Shown here piece by piece: positions 23,378-37,435 of a stretch of DNA of 64,000 bases. Each line of letters starts with the position of its first letter. The first letter of the stretch is position 1. A program made the translations under genes and the position numbers. The notes under the pieces are model-generated. The model ran no database searches. It was not told the origin of the DNA and saw nothing but the letters and a program-made list of their open reading frames with translations. Source of the stretch: Hydrangea macrophylla (Eukaryota; Streptophyta; Magnoliopsida; Cornales; Hydrangeaceae); the NCBI GenBank assembly GCA_033977485.1, contig CM066993.1, positions 69,604,864-69,668,863 of the forward strand, in the 5' to 3' direction.

Positions 23378-26300
23378 TGTAGACACCCCATTTTGACCCA
23401 CCAAAAAAGAGAGAAAATAACTGTTACAGGGGGCCCACCAGGCACTCTAATCGAGGTAAGAGCTCCAGAATCCAAACAGGGATCCCAGATGTCAAATCAA
23501 AGTCAATACAGAGCCCACAGCTCATCAATCAGGAGTCCCAGAACCCAGGATCGTCCGACGACGTTTTCAGCCAGAATCGAAGTTCAGTACAAATTCAAGA
23601 CCGGAATCAAGTCCGGGACAACCAAAAGTTGAATTCGATTACATCAAAGCTGAACATGAATCAACACCGGGCCACGGAACTTCAAATCATCAAATTCTGA
23701 TAACCGACGAAGAATCAGTCTCCGATCGAAGCTTCGGCGCACCAAAATCGAGAAAAAAGGACACGATCGTCAATCCGGAGACACCAGAAGTCCGACTGGA
23801 CATGATTGACTGAAATACAGAGAAAAACAGAGATTCTGTGACTTGAATCAGTCCAATCGGACAATCGGAGAAGAAACAGTGTTCGATTCAAGTTTTTACG
23901 GCTCGATCAACATCGACAATGACATACACGTCAATATCCGGGCTCAAGATCTCTGATCCAACCGTACGGATATAAAGAGGACGATATTACGAGTCCGTAA
24001 CATCTTGAATCAGGAAGATCAGACGGTCGAATCAAAAGATTTCGACAGTCAAAGTTTAGACGGTCTTGATCAGACGTCGATGGTCTGAAGAAAACAGAGA
24101 CGTTCCCGGGTTTCAAACGAATTCCGATCCAACCATACAGATTTGAGGAGGACGTTAAACCGAGCCCAGATCTTTTCGAATAATCCGAATCGGATGCTCG
24201 GATTGAAAAATATCAAGGAACAAAGCTCGGAATCGATCAAAGGTCCTGATCGAAAGTTGGAACATGCAACCACGCGTTCCGCCTACATGGGATTAAAACC
24301 CATGTAGGGTTTCAAAGAATCTCTCTATAAATAGAGAGCCTTCAGCAGACGAAGGGGGGGGGGCTGCGCTTACTTTCCTCTCATTTTCTCAAGGCCCTGT
24401 TTGGCTGGTTTCTTCTCCCAAGCTTTGTTTGGTTGGTTTGATCAATAAAACCTCACCAAACACAACCACATCACCACCATCACACCACCACTGTCTCCAC
24501 CACTCAAAACCCACAAACTTCACCTCATTACCCAGTCCCCTTCAAAAAATCAGCTTCTAAACACATCCAGAAGACCCAGAAAAGCTGTGTGAACCAAACA
24601 AGGCCTTGAAACTGCCCAGTTTCTAAAAACACAGCCAAACAGGCCCTTACAGAGCTCTCTGCATCTCACCTCCCCATCCAGTGGGTCCGCCAAGCCAAGA
24701 CGAGGCCAACGCCGCTGGTCCCGCCACCAAAACACCTCCACAGAAGGTACACGCGCCGCCCAAAGTCCCCACGCGCCGCCGCTACAAAGAAGCTGCTCCG
24801 GCAACTTTTATGGCGACCAACACCAGAAACCACCAACACTATCCCCATCGTCTGTCTCAGACGATCCAGATCCCGGCGGACCGACCTCAACGACCGACGG
24901 AAACCGCCGCACGCGCAGCACGCGCCACCAGCGCGACGTTCCGCCTCCCCACGCGCGGTCAACAGTCAGCGCTGAGTTAGCGCTGACTCAGCAGTTGACC
25001 TGCCAATCAGAATCTGCCACGTGGAAAGGATGCCGAGTCAGCAGTCCAGTCAGTGTGCCACGCCATCTGCCACGTCAGCATTAACGGTCCAATCAGAGAC
25101 TGCCACGTGGCATCAACTGCCACGTGTCACTGCCACATGTCTGCCACGTCATCATTGACGGTCCAATAATAGATTGCCACGTGGCATCGTCTGCCACGTG
25201 TCACTGCCACGTGCCTGCCACGTCATCGCCACATCAGAGTTGGTTGACCAATGACAGCCTGCCACGTGGCATCACCTGCCACGTGTCAGTACCACGTGTC
25301 TACCACGTCACTGACACATCAGCAACAACCACCCAATCAGAGGCTGGCACGTGTCCACAGCCTGCCCAGTCAGCGCATCCAGTCAGTGCCGCGTCAGCTT
25401 TGACCAGCCAACCAGAAGGCGCCACGTGTCTTTGACTGACACGTGGCATGCTGACGTGGCACTTGGGCCCCACTTTTGGTTTTTCCCAATTTTCTCCATT
25501 CCGGGTCCAGATTTCAACGAACGGACACTTGTTCCCAGCTAATTTGGCCGTTCCGGACGCACCGGTCACCTCAGAATTGGCTGAATCTAAATTTAAAGGG
25601 GCTGTTTGGCATTCTATAAGTCCATTTCAGGCTCTCCCGGCCAGTTCTAACCCCCGCGGGTCCCGCTCAACTCAGCCCGGACCCTTTCCGGCCCGCCTTA
25701 TGACTATTCTGACTATTTCGGCCCTTCTGGATCCAACTATGACGTCCATTCAAGTCGATTTCGCGTCGAAGTACGACTTTGGTCTTATTGGGCTATTTCT
25801 GCTACGTTTCTCGGTTTTCTTTCTCAACAATTGCCGATTGGGCTTCAATAGCCCCCTTCTTCACAGGTAATATCACTCCAACTCACTCTTTTGCTCACTG
25901 GGCACCGACCCATACTTCCGGCAAACCTCACTCACTGGGCACCGACCCATACTTCCGGTACACACTTCACTCACTGGGCACCGACCCATACTTCCGGTAC
26001 ATTCTCTCATTCACCGGGCACCGACCCTTACTTCCGGTAACTTTCAAAACCTTTCTTTCAAAATGAACACTTCGAGTTATCCCGTTGTTCAATAACGCCG
26101 ATAATATGAATGTTCAAATTCAAAACGGGCACCGACCCTTACTTCCGGTATTCAAATCCTTTCTAAAACCGAACATTTCGATTAGTTACGTTGTTCAATA
26201 ATGTTAACGACTTGAATGTTCGAGACTCAAACGGGCACCGACCCTTACTTCCGGCAACCTTTTCAAAACCGAACATTTCGATTAGTTACGTTGTTCAATA

Positions 26301-26966
26301 ACGTTAACGACTTGAAAGTTCGAGACTCAAATGGGCACCGACCCTTACTTCCGGCACATAATCAAGGTTAAAGTCTAGGACTCGATTACGGTGATCGACG
26401 TCCTAGCTACACCGACTTTTCAAAGACACTATAACACACGAGCACGGTCAAACGAGACCAAAAAAATTTCAAAAAAATAAATAACAAGTTAGAGCTACGT
26501 TTGGCCTGATTCTCAACCCGAGATACGTATGCAACCCCAAAAGGGTGCGGCCATAACTTTTCATCCTTTTTTTCTTTTTGTAAATTCTTATTCTTTTATC
26601 TTTATGCCCCGTTATCATGAAAATCGCCAATTTGGCAACCATGCTTCGTCATGGATGTTCGAGGATGCTTAATACCTTCCCTCGACATAACCGAGTCCCC
26701 GAACCCCTTTCTAAATCTCTGGTTTACTTGTCAAAAACATAGGCCCGTTTTCCCAAACTGTAAAAATATAAAGATATATTTCCGTATCTTTATCGGGATC
26801 CTAACACCCGTACAAAGTTAGGTGGCGACTCTGAAAAATCTACTTGGCCTATTTTTCAAAAAAAATACTTCCCCAACATTCCTCTTTTTCCATTTTTTTT
26901 TTAAAAAAAGAACACCCTATATATATATTTAAAAAAACCTCCTATTTTTCCCGTCGCGGTGCGACA
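23378..26966 (+). repeat. 3' LTR (3589 bp)
   Basis: Nearly identical to 13707-17296; one G shorter in the G-run near 24354. It carries the same TATA box, CACGTG cluster and tandem GGGCACCGACCC repeats. Confidence 0.95.
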
Positions 26967-26971
26967 CTCAC

Positions 26972-27849
26972 TACTACCAATTTAGAATCCCGTTCAAAGA
27001 CATGCCAGTACACCTTTAACATCACTATTTAATTTATAGCTATTAAGTAAAGTGTAGCATATATAATAAATCATAATAGAATCACTTAGTATCAATATTA
27101 GGCCAAAAAATACAAATATAAATACTAACTCAAGAATTCGGGCCAAGCCGGTAACAACACATAATATTTACCATTAATAGAATAAATATCTTTATTAATA
27201 AAAATTCCGGGCAACCTAAAAATTCCGGGCAACCTAACACCCCATATACCTATTCTAATTCCATAAACTCGTTCTAACGATTCATCACTAAAATAGTAAC
27301 ATATACCAATAGTGATCTACAATATTTATAACTAATCTTTTTATTTCATACAAATAATGCCCAACTTTAATTCTCAAAGTTGTTAACTCAATTTCTTAGC
27401 TCCATGGCTATGCAACAATATATATATACACACACACATACATGTACCTATAATGAGTACCACAAATATATCCGAATAACATAAAATCACAATTTAAGCA
27501 CCCAATCAAGTAAAAGCATGCACTAAACAATCAAGTAATATTCTAAATCTAAACTTAAATTACACCACTAAACAATCATATGTAGAAATAGTACTACACA
27601 AAAATATCATAAGCACTAATCAACCAATTTAACACCAAGTATGATGCTAAATAAAATAAGGGAGGCTTGACATAAGGTCCTTAAAGTTGGGCATAATTGA
27701 ATTAAAAGACAGTCCATTAACAACAAACTCACCAAGGACAAAAGCTCAGGCCCATTTTTAACCTACATCCACAATATTAAAATATCACTTTCCAAATCCA
27801 TTTTACTTTTTTCATCAGACCAAACTACCCTTATAGGAATTGTAAAATA
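26972..27849. other. AT-rich flank, possible LTR remnant
   Basis: No gene seen. It may continue the older LTR-type sequence interrupted at 13707. It contains a duplicated AAAAATTCCGGGCAACCTAA near 27200-27235 and otherwise unremarkable AT-rich DNA. Confidence 0.35.
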
Positions 27850-29680
27850 ACCAAGTCAAACTTGCCCTAAGCGCGCACAACACGCAAGAATTTCTTCTCC
27901 AACGCGCCAACACGCGCTATGCTATAACCTGGGGAATTGTCTCCAAAGTCACTCACATGGTGTGAGTATAGTATCATATAATTTCTAATTTCAAAAAATA
28001 TTTTTAAACTTTAAACCTCCATAACTTTTGATTTACAACTCCATTTTTCGCAAATTTTATACCACTGGAATCGTATCGACGAGATCTACAAAACTAGTAC
28101 CATTGTTGATATGTTTTGAACAAAAAAAAAATCAAAGTTTTACATATATAAATAATAAGTGAAATTTCTCTTAATAAGTGAAATTTCACTAAGTACATGA
28201 AATATTAAGTGAAATTTCACTTAATATTTATGGAGGTTAAAATTTTCTCTATTGTAAGATTTCTTAGTTTAAAAAGGGCAAATTGAGCAGGGTCGCAAAC
28301 GCTTTAAGTATAGATTATGGCTTAGTTTGGCCCCCACGCAGTTTTTAAAAGTCGCTAATGAAATTTATTATTAAGTTATTTGATAATTTTGTACAAGTAG
28401 CACATTACTATTCAAAAAAACATCATGGAGCCAAAAAGCTCACGGTTGCTTTTTGGCTTCATTAAAAGCTCCATTCTAGAGTTTTAAAAGCTCCTCCCAA
28501 AAGGTCCTAAGTTCAATTTATGAATAATAAGTGAAATTTCAAATTTTACATATATGAATAATAAGTGAAATTTCACTTATTAATTGAAATTATTCATATA
28601 TGTAAAAAAAAATAATCAAGTTTTACATATATGAATAATAAGTGAAATTTCACTGAGTACATGAAATATTAAGTGAAATTTAACTTAATATTTACAAAAT
28701 CTGCAGACAATTTAATGGAAAATAAGACATACAAGATCTGTTCAAGGTTGTTCATTGCACTGCAACAAATCTGCAGACATTTTAATGAAAAATAAGACAT
28801 ACAAGATCTGCAGCATACCCCTACCTGCCCAATACTCCAGTACCTGCAACATGTTCATTTAAACTTCAAATTAGAAGTTGTGAGTTGTCTTAACACTATC
28901 AGTCTATCACTGATAACTTTATTTGCATTTAGGCTTTTGGAATTAGAGATGAAAGTGTCTCCGAACAGTGAATTAGAAAATGAGCCAAAATTAGCATGTA
29001 GAGATCCAAAACTTCAGAACAAGTCAGAAACAGAAAATCTAAAAGTAAAGGACACAGTAAAGCATTTTCCATCGTTGTTTTTCATGTACTAAGGCACAGA
29101 TAATTGAATGAATTGATATAGTAGCAACCATAAATTGAAAACGTCACGATTAGAAGAATTGTACTTCTAATCGCGACGTTATTGTGCGCATAAATTCGAA
29201 GTTAGGGTTTGACATAATATGCAGTGAAGAGCAGGACATAATATGCAGTCAAGTGAAATTTCACTTAACATTTTACATATTCAGTAAAATTTCACTTAAT
29301 AAGTGAAATTTCACTTATTATTCATATTTGTAAAAACTTAAATTTTTTTTTTTGCTCAAAACATATCAACAATGGTACTAGTTTTGTAGATCTCGTCGAC
29401 ACGATTCCAACGATATAAAATTTACAAAAAATGGAGTTCTAGAACAAAAGTTATGGAGGTTTAAAGTTTAAAAATATATTTTTTTAAAATTGAAAATTAT
29501 ATGGTACAATGCTTGCATGATGCAAGCATTCTTGGACAAAAAGCCATGTGCGTGGCAGCGTGAGGCGCGTGAAGAGCGCTTGGGCAGGTGGGGATCTGCG
29601 CATGTGGCGCGTATGACGAGGGTAAATGTGGGTTTTTTTAATTTATTTCTTTTGTCTTTTTCTGGCAGGACTTGTTTCCA
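27850..29680. mobile_element. Long-TIR non-coding DNA element, copy 2
   Basis: Same architecture as 3205-4790. The left arm has a GCGCGC-rich patch, CACTCACATGGTGTGAG, CATAACTTTTGATTTACAAC and ACAAAACTAGTACCATTGTT. The right arm has these inverted, ending near GTGAGGCGCGTGAAGAGCGC and CTTTTGTCTTTTT. Inside, AAGTGAAATTTCACTTA palindromes recur (near 28155, 28205, 28565, 28640, 29252, 29290). Also inside is a pair of direct repeats around CTGCAGACATTTTAATGAAA (28700 and 28770). No transposase. Ends are approximate. Confidence 0.6.
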
Positions 29681-30508
29681 ATGTGTATTTTAAATTGTCT
29701 TTAATCCCACTAAAGCTCATTTTAATGACCTTTTCACCAATTTTCCCATAAAATAATTCACCCAAAAAAAATTCACTTAAGTCACTAGTGATACATTACA
29801 ATCAATCTCAAGAGCACAATCACATCTATTTTTCATCTAATTAACCATAAAAGTATTAACCACTTTTAACAAATACATCACATTATTAATTTTATAGCAT
29901 TTCTATAAATTGTAAATTTGGACAATAATTCAAGCTAAGAGTACTAGAAAGGAAGTAAACACCATTTAATGATCTAAGTGGATTTGAGAAAATCACAATA
30001 TCCAACACCATTTGAACATGTTTTAAAGAACACCCAAGTGTAACGCTCTAGTAAAATGAACAACACCTTGTCTCTTGTCTCTAGACACAAGCCAAAACAA
30101 GGTCTTAGCAATAATCCAAGGACACTGCCATGGAACCCCTATGAATGTGATGGTGAACAAATGAACAATATCTTCTCTCTAGAGCACATCCAAACAATTA
30201 AGGCCTCCAAATGGTCAAAATGAGAGCTCAAAACATGGAAGCAAAATGAAATTAAAGAAAATGGGATGGTGCAATCCCTTAACTGGCCGAATAGACAGAG
30301 AGATATTGTGATTTGTGAGGCTCATATTGCTTTTTTGGGTAGGAAGTGTAGTTGGCAGCCGCACAACCAAGGAAAAGGAGGAGTAAAAGTCTCCAAATGG
30401 GGACCCACTTCAAAACCAAATTCAACTTTCCCAAAACCCAAAAGCAATATACACATACGTACACACTCATATATGTATCTATTCCGTTATCTAGAAATAA
30501 TAAAGGCA
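29681..30508. other. Unannotated stretch
   Basis: Low-complexity and AT-rich. Short open frames near 30266-30527 on both strands show no domain I recognise. Nothing else supportable. Confidence 0.4.
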
Positions 30509-31140
30509 CCCAGATGCGTGTAGGCATATCAATGGATCGGATCTTGATCCGAATTCGATCCGTATCCAGTACTTTTTAATGGATTTGAGTTTTTTTTTTA
30601 AGATTCAGATTAATATCCATATCCATATCTATTTAGAATGTTAGGTTGACGGATCGGATATGGTTTTGTAGTATCCGGTCCGCTTAAGATCCGAATCCGA
30701 ATAAGAATAAACTAAGCACAAAAAATATACATACAATACACTAGATAGGATTGCTATAATATATAAAATTGAACAATGTTTATAGTATACACTAGATTAT
30801 AGTACATATTTACTTTCAGTGGTGTATTATTTTGATTTAAAGATACGTTTTACTACATAATCAAGTGTATTGATGAGTTAAATGTTGATTGATTTTTGTG
30901 TATACATAGAGAAAAATAAAAAAAAATAATAGTTTCTATGGTAATACTAGAATACATATAAGCAGCTAAGTTGCTATTTTAGATCTGAAATATCCAAATT
31001 CGATCAAATCTAGATATGGAAAATAAGGCAGATCCAACGGATAAATGGACCGGATTTGGATAGTAGAATTGTTAACAGATCTGGATCTAATTTGTGTAGA
31101 TCCGATCCTGATCTGATCTGTTTACTGGCCTACCCAGATG
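30509..31140. mobile_element. hAT-type MITE rich in GGATC, with 8-bp TSD
   Basis: CCCAGATG flanks the element at 30509-30516 and 31133-31140. The ends TAGGCATATCAATGGATCGG and, on the other strand, TAGGCCAGTAAACAGATCAG are weak inverted repeats. Four bases, CGTG, lie between the left TSD and TAGG. The body repeats GATCCGAATTCGATCCG-like sequence. A related element with a clean TSD is at 58709-59248. Confidence 0.65.
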
Positions 31141-31434
31141 TTCTACTATTATTCAAGTCAATACCACTTTATTATTCAAGCCAATTGTAGAATTATAGTT
31201 AGTATCCATTTGGTTCACTACATTAAACTAATGTCTGCAACCAAACCAAGCCAAATCAAACCAAATTAATCAAACCATGTGTCACGATCAATTGAGATTA
31301 CATTAAATCACTATGCTAAAGAATAATTCACCTTACCTAAAGGTATCAATTTAAAAAGGGTAAATATCACCTAACCCTGAGGTTTGTTCCGATCACAGAC
31401 GTCACCCCTTACATTTGACCTCCCTTATTAGAGA

Positions 31435-33307
31435 CTAGGTATTGTCCGTGGCTAAAGCCACTAACAAATCTAATCATGCATGAGTTCGATCAAGAACTAA
31501 TTCCCCCAATTTTGTATTTGTGTAAAACCTCATGGACTGATTTTTTTTTTCTAAAGCATAAAGTGTCAAATACCACAATCTTTGCATGAAATATAAAAAT
31601 ATTACATCTTGAAAAGTGAGTTAGAATTCACAAAACAAATTTGATATTCACAAAACAAATTTGAATACTTAACAAAAAAAACTTATTTACAAAACACATC
31701 AAGATTATATTGCACATTGTCCTTGCCCTTGGTCACTACCCAAAAAAAAAAGACATTACAACTCTTGCAGAAAATTCCAAGAATGACTGTCCAGTGTGTT
31801 TCTCTTGTGATTACACATGATAACCCGGCCACAGCTTGGCACTACCTGACAAACCAATCACAACCCGTACCAAGATGCACCACCTGAAAAGAAAATAAAT
31901 AAAATAAATAAATAAAAAAGATTGGAAAGTCTAAAATGAGCGGTAATTTAATAATTTTAAAAAATATTTAAAAATTAGTGAAGCATTGTTATCTAAAGAG
32001 TTTTTATACAATTACAAAACTTCAACAAAACTAATAAAACTCGTAGACACGGATTAGTATCATATTCAATTGAATAATATCCTATAAAAAGCAAACCGGG
32101 GGCATATCTTTCATGTCAGACCAAATAAAAAACAAACCACTGAAAAAAGAAGAGTCCACCCTTAACTAAAGCAAACCCCAACCACTGATGTTTCAAGCTC
32201 CAACCCCAAAAGTGATGAAAGCAAATTTTACTTGCAAGTCTGAGCCACACAGATGTTGAAGCTTAAAACCTTCTCATCTCCCGGCAATGAACCAAATTTA
32301 TGAAACAGCTAACATCAAATGTGAGAGAAGAAAAGAGCAAAAAACTCATGCTATGAAAGATGAGAAAAGTCAAAATCCAAAAAAATCACAGTTATGCAAG
32401 ATCAAAACCCCTGCTAAAATAAAATTAATAATAAAAAAAAACCATGCTAAAAGGAAAAGCTCCCAAAAAAAAAAACCAATATATAGAACAGGGGTACAAC
32501 AGTGTATGTGAAAGAGATGGAGAAAGGAGAGAACTAACTATGCAAATGTGCAAGAGATACACATGCCACAGCCAAACTTTTACATCAATAAATCCAATTG
32601 AATTAAAGGCTTGCAAAAGTTTGAACAAACCAAGAAAAGCTATCATCAACACATTAAAGTGTTGAAAAAACTATCAAAACCCAGAAAAAAAAAAAAGAAA
32701 AACACACACACACACACACACACAATTAGCTTTTAAATCAACAACCCCAAATGAAAATCACATACAAAGAGTATCAAAAGCTATCAAATGGGACACATTC
32801 AGTTTTTTCAACATATTATAACGCCACCGAGATAAACAAATCAGCCTTTGGAATCAATGAACATAATTTAAAACAGAGAAAATTACACTAAAAAAAATCA
32901 CGGCATAAATATCAATCCCAAAAATTGCCTTTGATCGGACTGGTGGTGGTCGGACTGGAGAGAGTGTGGGAAAAGATGTGGCCAGCGATGGTGCGATGTT
33001 GGTGCAGAGAAGAAGGGGGGAGGAAGAGAGAGGGAAGAAGAAGAATAATAGGGGATATGATGGTCCGGCGTTGGTGATGAAGAGGAGAGGGTGAACCAGA
33101 TAGGGGAAGAGAGAGAGAGAGGAGGGGCGGCAGGTGTGGGATAGAGATAGGGTTGTGATGTTTTTGAACTAAATCCAATATTTTCAAATCCTAGTCATCA
33201 GTTTCATCCATAATGGCACAATTTTATTGGTAGATGCTGACTATACACACACTAAAACACCTTAAAAAATATGACTGGACACACACTGAGCTCCAATATT
33301 ATATAGA
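31435..33307 (-). mobile_element. Helitron H1 (non-autonomous, 1873 bp)
   Basis: Read on the - strand it begins TCTATATAATATTGGAGCTC at 33307. It ends with the hairpin GTGGCTTTAGCCAC, ten bases, then CTAG at 31435, followed by T. It sits between A (31434) and, once H2 is removed, T (37763), as Helitrons do. No Rep/helicase is encoded. It carries a CA repeat at 32702-32723 and a CT/GA-rich segment at about 33000-33135 that gives only low-complexity open frames. Confidence 0.7.
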
Positions 33308-34322
33308 CTAGATATTGCCCGTGGCTAAAGCCACTATTCCGCAATTCAAAACATATATGTGTTTGGCTTTAGTCAACTATATTTTCATGAAAGTTTCAAA
33401 TTACAATGAATTATACTTACAACAAAAATAGAATATCTCACATCAATAATTCATATGTTTGGCTATTAGTCAACTATCCTTACATGAAAGCTTCAAATTA
33501 TAATGAATTGTGCCTACAACAAAAATAGAACATCTCACATCTGCAATTCATGCGGCCAAAAAAAAAAGGATATCTCTTCACTTTTTGCTTGACTTGTCCT
33601 TCGTTATTAACACTTTCGTATTGTCATTCAGATTTTAGACACGCACAATTTTCTTTTTCTTTGCTATAGAAAAAAAGAAAAAGAAAGAAAGAAAGTAAAT
33701 AGCAGCAAGCACACGTTAAAAAAAGTAAATAGCAGCAATACTTTTTCATTTAAGCATTTATTGAAGCACCTATTTAGTAAATTCAAAAGTCAGAAGAATG
33801 CTTTAGCTTAGGCCCTTCAATAGAACAAAAATGGTCTACTTCGCCTAAAAAAAATGACAGACATTCCTCATCACATTACCAAAACTTTAAATAGAAATCC
33901 ATTATTATAAAAAAAAAAAAATAATAATAATAAATAGAAATCCACTATTTAAGAATTTTTTTTTTTTTGAAAAGTGGGGTGGGAAGGTGTGAACATAGAG
34001 AATATGTTCAAATTTGAATCTATCTTTGCCCAAAAAACACAAAAGAATACATAAAATTAGTAGAGTTCAACATTCAAAGAAAAAGAGAGAAATCAAGGTA
34101 GAGAAATGTACAGTAAGCTCAAAGAATACATAAAATTAAAGATAAGTAAACCTTGAAAAACACAAAACCATGGGAAAAACTGGTTTTCATAACCCATGAA
34201 CTCTAAAAAAGTATGCAGTAACCCCCAAACCAAGATTATACACTGGGATTAGAAGTGAGAGATCTGTGTGACTTGAGTAGAATTCAAAATGATGGAAAAG
34301 TAAATACACAGGTCGTGAGTAG

Positions 34323-34356
<34 letters not shown>

Positions 34357-35355
34357 ATAAGACCCTGTGTAGGTATTGCCTATGGCTTCAGATTTGCATT
34401 TCTTAACTTTTGGCAACCTTTATAATACTTCAATAGTCTTCAGTAGCCTTTATAATCATATATTGAAACCCACATTACCCTTCCAGCAGTTCAAGGGAAT
34501 GAAGAAAAGATTTTGAAGTCTGAGAAATTAGAGACTTTAGACAACATTGGCTATAAAAAAATCAAAAATGTAAATGAAACATTAATCAGCTTTCAACTAA
34601 TGCAGTTATATATTACCTAAACAAAAAGTGAATCCAAAGAATGTGTTAAGTCCTGTTTGGTTGTCTAGAATCTATCGAAAAAGAAATCAAATGAATGAAA
34701 GTGCATAGAATGTACCCCAAGTTTCAATTACCGCTATTTCATATATATATAGATATATATTTTCTATAGAAACAAATAAAATGAAAATAGGGGAAATGAC
34801 AGAAACTATAAATAAAGATTCTATCATCTTCTCGGTTTGTAGTAACCAAAAAACAAAGAAAACAGATCTCAAATACTGGGGAAAAAGAAGATACATAGAT
34901 AAACATTGAGAGAAAGAACATACCTCAAAAGAGATATAGAGATGAGAATGGGCTAGGGGGAGTTTCAGAGAGAGACAGAGGAGGGAGAAAGACGGAGGAG
35001 AGAGAGACTATGCAAGTGAAACAAAAAGAGAGAGATTGAAATGTAAATATAAGAAATCCATAATTGAAGTAAAGTCGTGGTAAATATAGAAAGTGTTGAC
35101 TCAAATAATAGCCTTTATGGATAAAGAGATTTTTGGGGAGATAATTGATTGTGTTGATAAGAATTTTAGGAAAGTTAGAAGGGAAAATAATATAGGGGGT
35201 CTTTGCCACTTTAATTCAAACAATCACCCTAAAATTAGGGGCAAAATTGTGGAAGTGAATAAAAACAATTTAGGGAAAGCAAATTAAATTAGGGGCAAAA
35301 TTATGGAAAGGAAAATCACAATTTAGGGAAAGCAATTTGGGGAAAGCTTTAGCTG

Positions 35356-36769
35356 ATTGTAACAAAATTCTTCTTTCTTTTGGAAAACAAATTAGGGAAA
35401 TCAAAAAAATTAGGGGCAACGCAATTTAGGGAAAAATAAATCTCTTCTTTCTATAGATAGAGATAAGCAACACAATTGAAACAACCAAACTGAAAAGTCT
35501 GTAATTCCAACTTTCAAATTCAAACACACAATGAAGATTGAAACACCCAACAAACACCTATTCCTCAAAAAAAAAAAAAAAATGGAAAGAATCAAATTGA
35601 AACACCTATTCCAGGAGCACCGGTTATGGAAAAGAAAAACACGAATTAGGGAAAGCAAATAAAATTAGGGGCAACAACACAATTAAAGGAAAGAAAATAG
35701 AATTATACCAAATCTATAGAGATATGCGACACCCAATTTTCAAATTTCAAAAGTTATAAAGATTGAAACACCCAAAAGCATACTAAATTGAAACACCCAT
35801 TCCAGGAATTTTTTTTTTTTAAACTCTGTAATTCCTAACTTTTAAATAGTAATAACACCCAATGGAGATTGAAACACCTAATATTCAACTTTCAAACGAC
35901 TAAAAATGAAACAGCCAACCCTCTAATTTGTGAAACACCCAATTCTAAACACTGAAATTGAGAATAGGTAATTGAAACGATACTTTAATTGAAGCACCCA
36001 ATTCCAAATACAAAAATTGAAACAACTAGGGAAAGCAAATTAGGGAAAGCAAATTAGGGAAAGCAATTTGCCCCTAATTTAATTTGCTTTCCCTAAATTG
36101 TAACAAAATTCTTCTTTCTTTTGGAAAACAAATTAGGGAAATCAAAAAAATTAGGGGCAACGCAATTTAGGGAAAAATAAATCTCTTCTTTCTATAGATA
36201 GAGATAAGCAACACAATTGAAACAACCAAACTGAAAAGTCTGTAATTCCAACTTTCAAATTCAAACACACAATGAAGATTGAAACACCCAACAAACACCT
36301 ATTCCTCAAAAAAAAAAAAAAATGGAAAGAATCAAATTGAAACACCTATTCCAGGAGCACCGGTTATGGAAAAGAAAAACACGAATTAGGGAAAGCAAAT
36401 AAAATTAGGGGCAACAACACAATTAAAGGAAAGAAAATAGAATTATACCAAATCTATAGAGATATGCGACACCCAATTTTCAAATTTCAAAAGTTATAAA
36501 GATTGAAACACCCAAAAGCATACTAAATTGAAACACCCATTCCAGGAATTTTTTTTTTTTTAAACTCTGTAATTCCTAACTTTTAAATAGTAATAACACC
36601 CAATGGAGATTGAAACACCTAATATTCAACTTTCAAACGACTAAAAATGAAACAGCCAACCCTCTAATTTGTGAAACACCCAATTCTAAACACTGAAATT
36701 GAGAATAGGTAATTGAAACGATACTTTAATTGAAGCACCCAATTCCAAATACAAAAATTGAAACAACTA
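35356..36769. repeat. Direct duplication of 673 bp (offset 741 bp)
   Basis: 35356-36028 and 36097-36769 appear identical apart from lengths of one A-run and one T-run. A 68-bp spacer contains repeated TTAGGGAAAGCAAA. Both copies contain many GAAACACCCA phrases. The near identity means the duplication is recent, later than or close to the Helitron insertion. Confidence 0.85.
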
Positions 36770-37380
36770 TGAGATGAAACACCTATTCCAAAAAAAAAAA
36801 ACTGGAAAGAATCAAATTGAAATAACGGTTCATTGTTTTACCACCTATTCCACGACCAACAGTTGACTTACAGAGATTTCCCCATTTATGATCTATTAGG
36901 GGTTAGATGAATCGACCTCGTATGACAGCAGTTGCATGATCAGCGGAGATCGGTGGCAGATCTAGAGAAGGCAAAAAAAAAAAAAAAAGATCCAATAGAA
37001 GGACCATGGTTACAAACATCTAGAAGAGAGAATTAGCAATTAAAACAATTTATACATAAAAATTACTAAACCCCAATGACGAAAAAAAAATCAAGGAAAA
37101 AGGGAAATAAAGAAGATGGAAAAACAAAGTACATGTAATTGTATATCAATACACAAAGCATTGAGGGAAATTTTTTGAAATTACCCATATTTTCTCTGCA
37201 ATCCCTTCGTCAACTTCCATGAATCTGCAATCCCTTTCTCAACCGACTGATATCATATGTGTGTTTTAGCCAGAGGCAAATCTGTGTGCCAGAGGCCCTA
37301 GTGGCAGTGGATATCAGTGGTGGCCACGGCTGTTGGTGGTGGCGATGGTGTAGGGTTGAGGCGGTGGTACGTAGCGGGGG

Positions 37381-37381
37381 C

Positions 37382-37432
<51 letters not shown>
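37381..37432. repeat. (GA)n microsatellite
   Basis: About 26 uninterrupted GA dinucleotides inside Helitron H2. They create repetitive Glu-Arg or Leu-Ser open frames that should not be read as genes. Confidence 0.95.

Positions 37433-37435
<3 letters not shown>

Larger units (their letters stand above)
13702..26971 (+). mobile_element. Complete non-autonomous LTR retrotransposon (LARD-like), 13.26 kb plus TSD
   Basis: The element spans 13707-26966, flanked on both sides by CTCAC (13702-13706 and 26967-26971). Order: 5' LTR 13707-17296, primer binding site 17299-17316, 6.1-kb interior, polypurine tract at 23365-23377, 3' LTR 23378-26966. By eye the LTRs differ at four positions (near 14955, 15414, 17087 and 17207 of the 5' copy) plus one G in a G-run, so insertion is recent. 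The interior shows no capsid, protease, reverse transcriptase, RNase H or integrase motif in any frame. It consists of leader-like DNA and four blocks of tandem repeats, so mobilisation must rely on another element's proteins. The long LTRs, the primer site and the tandem arrays suggest the Ogre/Tat side of Ty3/gypsy. This is inference. Confidence 0.9.

Noticed and set aside
20341..23382. Long open frames of 243, 706, 435 and 347 codons on the + strand
   Set aside because: They run through tandem arrays with unit lengths that keep frames open; the peptides are repeats with no retroelement or other domain.
32912..33187. Pro/Ser/Leu-rich open frame on the - strand in Helitron H1
   Set aside because: Low-complexity translation of a CT-rich segment; no Helitron protein motif.
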